Shown here piece by piece: positions 62,134-64,000 of a stretch of 64,000 nt of DNA. How positions within the stretch are numbered: position 1 is the stretch's first letter; each line of letters begins with the position of its first letter. Origin of the DNA: Armatimonadota bacterium (GTDB lineage Bacteria; Armatimonadota; UBA5829; DTJY01); the NCBI GenBank assembly GCA_029907255.1, contig JARYMF010000008.1, forward strand, positions 62,001-126,000. The letters run 5' to 3'. The notes under the pieces are model-generated. The model was not told the origin of the DNA. It ran no database searches and saw only the letters and a list, made by a program, of their open reading frames with translations. The position numbers were made by a program, and so were the translations under genes.

Positions 62134-62820
62134 TTAATCTTCAACGTCATCAATTTCCTGGTTGCTAAACGGGTTTTGTTCGCTAGGTTCACGATATCCT
62201 GTTGGCGTTTCAATATAGTTTCCATAGCCGATGCCGAACGGAACATAGCTGCTGGGGTAGCCCCCGTAAATGCCAGGACCGCCCATGTAAATGCCGGTGA
62301 AACCGCCCCCAAAGTAGCCGTGTCTGCTTGGATAACCTCCGCCAAACCAATTCCGTGGACGCATCGTTTCCACTCCGAGGATGTTGGCGATATCCAAGCA
62401 ATCAACAAATTGTATGGGAATTTTCACAACCCGAGTTTTAGGCTTGGATTGTTCCTGCTCTTTAACCCACGGTTCCTGTTGAGCATATATTTGAGTTTCT
62501 TGTTTCTTCGGACAAATAATATAAACCCCATTTTCGATGCGATGGGTGCAGCCTGCGGAGCGGAGGACGGCGTTTAGCGCTTGGTCGAAGGGAGTGTCCT
62601 TGATTGAGCAGGTAACTAGTCCATTGGTTCCGCTTTCAAGAACGTATCCTCGGTTTGTCCCTCTGAAAAGCACTTCTATTGCTGATTTTATAGGCGTGTC
62701 TCGGAATTGAACCGTTACGAGCGGTTCTTCGGAATCGGTGGCTTGTATTTTCTCCGCCGAGACCGTGCATGCTTGCAGAATTATAAAAACTATTGAAATT
62801 ATTAATATTTTTCGTAACAT
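62134..62820 (-). CDS. Secreted STN/secretin N-domain-like protein
   Basis: A 228-residue exported protein. After a signal peptide (about 1-22, IISIVFIILQACTVSA) residues about 33-100 form an STN-like domain (VTVQFRDTPIKSAIEVLFRGTNRGYVLESG, VTCSIKDTPFDQALNAVLRSAGCTHRIENGVYII), as in PilQ, GspD and TonB receptors. A partial second domain (RVVKIPIQFVDCLDIANILG) begins the next secretin N module. It then ends in a Gly/Tyr-rich tail (about 157-215) with no secretin channel. Either a stand-alone pilotin-like or adaptor protein, or a truncated secretin. Confidence 0.75.
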   Translation of the reverse strand: MLRKILIISIVFIILQACTVSAEKIQATDSEEPLVTVQFRDTPIKSAIEVLFRGTNRGYVLESGTNGLVTCSIKDTPFDQALNAVLRSAGCTHRIENGVYIICPKKQETQIYAQQEPWVKEQEQSKPKTRVVKIPIQFVDCLDIANILGVETMRPRNWFGGGYPSRHGYFGGGFTGIYMGGPGIYGGYPSSYVPFGIGYGNYIETPTGYREPSEQNPFSNQEIDDVED

Positions 62821-62929
62821 TCTCTTGCCTTTTCTAAAGGCAGTGAAGTCTAGGTGATTTTTTAAAAAATTAACGTTACCACAATAAGGGTATTCTACTC
62901 TTTGCGACGGTTTACCTTTTTATGGGTTC

Positions 62930-64000
62930 TCAATATGCTTGATTGTACAGTTCCATCCAAAGGGCTTTCTTTAGAGCCTTATGGGCATCTGAGGTAACAT
63001 CCGCAATTGACTTGCCTGAAAGCTCAGCATCCTCTGCCGAAGGGTGAATTATCACTTTGCCTTTGATAGTCACGTACTGCCCTCCGCCTTCGAGTTTGAT
63101 GTCATGCAATCCAGCGCCAGCTAGAAGAGCAGTCTCAATCTTTGCCGCTATCTCCTCAGCTCTAGTGATTGCCTTCTTGCCACCAGAGTCGGCGGTTCGG
63201 ATTACAAGAACATCACCAATACTCACATCGGCTGCTTGAATGCCGTTTACTTCGGTTGGTTTGACTTGAACTCTTAAGTAGCTTGTAACGAGACGACGAT
63301 TAATCTTAATTCCGCGAGCCTCAAGCTCGGAAGTAATCTCTCGTGCACGCAGATATGCAGGTGGGTGGGTGGCAAATATGCCCCAATTTATTGATGGCTT
63401 TCTTCCTTCGTCGCGAGCAAGCCGTTCCATGAACGTAAGCATGCCAGTAGGATTGAACTTTGTGGCTGTTAGGTAGGCAACAGCAGTGCGGTCTGCATCA
63501 AGCTCTGCTTTTTGACCATAGCCGCTCATTTTTGCAGTGTTAATAAGGTTAGCAATCATTACTGTATCGCTGATGTCCATCCCTGCTGCCTTGCCTGCTA
63601 GAATGGCAGCCATCATTCCTAGCATTGCCTTTTGCTGGGCTTTATTCAATTGCAAAGCATGGTGATGCGCAACATGGGCAATCTCGTGGGCAATGACAGC
63701 AGCAAGCTCATCATCTGACTGGACATAATCCAGCAGTCCTTTGTTTATATATACGAAGCCGCCTGGCAGCGCGAATGCGTTTACATCTTTGTCATCTATT
63801 ATCTTGAAGGAGTATTGGAAGTTTGCCGGAGCGCTACTTCCATAGCTTGGCTTTATTTGGAACTGGCAAGCTACTTTGGCTATTGCCATGCCGATATCTT
63901 GAACGCGCTTTACCAAGGTTTCGTCGGTAATAAACTTTGATTCCTTTTCGACCTGCGCTGCTGCTTCCTTGCCAATCTTGATTTCTTCTTCGATATCAAT
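62930..64000 (-). CDS. M48-family metalloprotease (5' end outside window)
   Basis: The reading frame is open to the right edge (its first visible codons read IDIEEEIKIGKEAAAQVEKESKF), so the N terminus, probably with a signal peptide, is missing. It contains the zinc motif AVIAHEIAHVAHHH, the third-ligand region QKAELDADRTAVAYL and FATHPPAYLRAREI, as in periplasmic BepA/LoiP-type M48 proteases. The C-terminal about 120 residues hold a BON-like or ligand domain (VSIGDVLVIRTADSGGKKAITRAEEIA). Such enzymes degrade misfolded outer-membrane proteins. 357 codons are visible. Confidence 0.9.
   Translation of the reverse strand: MDIEEEIKIGKEAAAQVEKESKFITDETLVKRVQDIGMAIAKVACQFQIKPSYGSSAPANFQYSFKIIDDKDVNAFALPGGFVYINKGLLDYVQSDDELAAVIAHEIAHVAHHHALQLNKAQQKAMLGMMAAILAGKAAGMDISDTVMIANLINTAKMSGYGQKAELDADRTAVAYLTATKFNPTGMLTFMERLARDEGRKPSINWGIFATHPPAYLRAREITSELEARGIKINRRLVTSYLRVQVKPTEVNGIQAADVSIGDVLVIRTADSGGKKAITRAEEIAAKIETALLAGAGLHDIKLEGGGQYVTIKGKVIIHPSAEDAELSGKSIADVTSDAHKALKKALWMELYNQAY

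Noticed and set aside
1-64000. CRISPR array or prophage
   Set aside because: No regularly spaced repeats and no phage structural, integrase or lysis genes were seen; the amidases are signal-peptide-bearing and lie among secreted enzymes.

Overview
The window is 64 kb of a bacterial chromosome of moderate G+C, roughly 45-50% by eye. The organism is probably a diderm: it has an outer-membrane-type beta-barrel ending in Phe, a secretin-like secreted protein, c-type cytochromes and many Sec signal peptides. Abundant GHL10 proteins, golvesin-C-terminal-like modules, DUF2961/GH172, DUF3866, a split transketolase and MutS2 suggest a member of Armatimonadota or a similar little-cultured phylum. That placement is inference; there is no rRNA or other strong phylogenetic marker here. 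No CRISPR array, prophage or recognisable intact IS element was seen.

Layout. 0-18.3 kb is housekeeping and central metabolism, almost all on the plus strand: purL (cut by the left edge) and purQ, a class III aminotransferase, an MFS transporter, mutS2, the two transketolase halves with cdd between them, mtlD, an Eis-like acetyltransferase, a SIS sugar isomerase, an M20 peptidase, DUF3866, a Nudix hydrolase and a pterin-dependent methyltransferase. A tRNA-Val(GAC) with a textbook promoter lies at 18.57 kb. 19.0-22.5 kb is accessory: a glycerate kinase gene is broken, and its middle is replaced by about 2.8 kb of visibly higher G+C DNA. That insert carries a promoter, a two-hairpin leader, a frameshifted TPR gene, a secreted protein of unknown function and a terminator. 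Then come a WYL regulator, galE and a secreted subtilase on the minus strand.

27.7-47.7 kb is the most distinctive part: a 20 kb run of plus-strand genes for secreted proteins. It holds three GHL10 glycosidase-like proteins, a GH39/GH5-like protein, three Amidase_3 N-acetylmuramoyl-L-alanine amidases, a 712-residue TPR protein, and two tandem copies of a two-gene cassette (DUF6263-like protein plus PD40 propeller). Eight copies of one golvesin-like beta-sandwich module are shared between the glycosidases and two of the amidases. E. coli DigH, a GHL10 enzyme, cuts glycans that amidases have stripped of peptides. The set can therefore be read as an extracellular system for stripping and cutting peptidoglycan, tethered by a common module. 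Several genes in this run have unusual leaders: an extra strong Shine-Dalgarno site followed by a tiny ORF (in three cases ATG-stop or ATG-codon-stop), and tandem strong hairpins. Long perfect inverted repeats without a T-tract separate many of the genes.

47.8-64 kb returns to metabolism: a GH172 protein, a diheme cytochrome c peroxidase coupled to a haem-motif beta-barrel protein, a GH130 phosphorylase, signal peptidase I, an M20 deacylase, a Gfo/Idh/MocA oxidoreductase with an aminotransferase and a URO-D-family protein, a three-gene sugar ABC importer lacking its ATPase, a short STN/secretin-like protein, and an M48 metalloprotease cut by the right edge. A 24-bp perfect LacI-type palindrome lies between two strong terminators at 58.6-58.8 kb.
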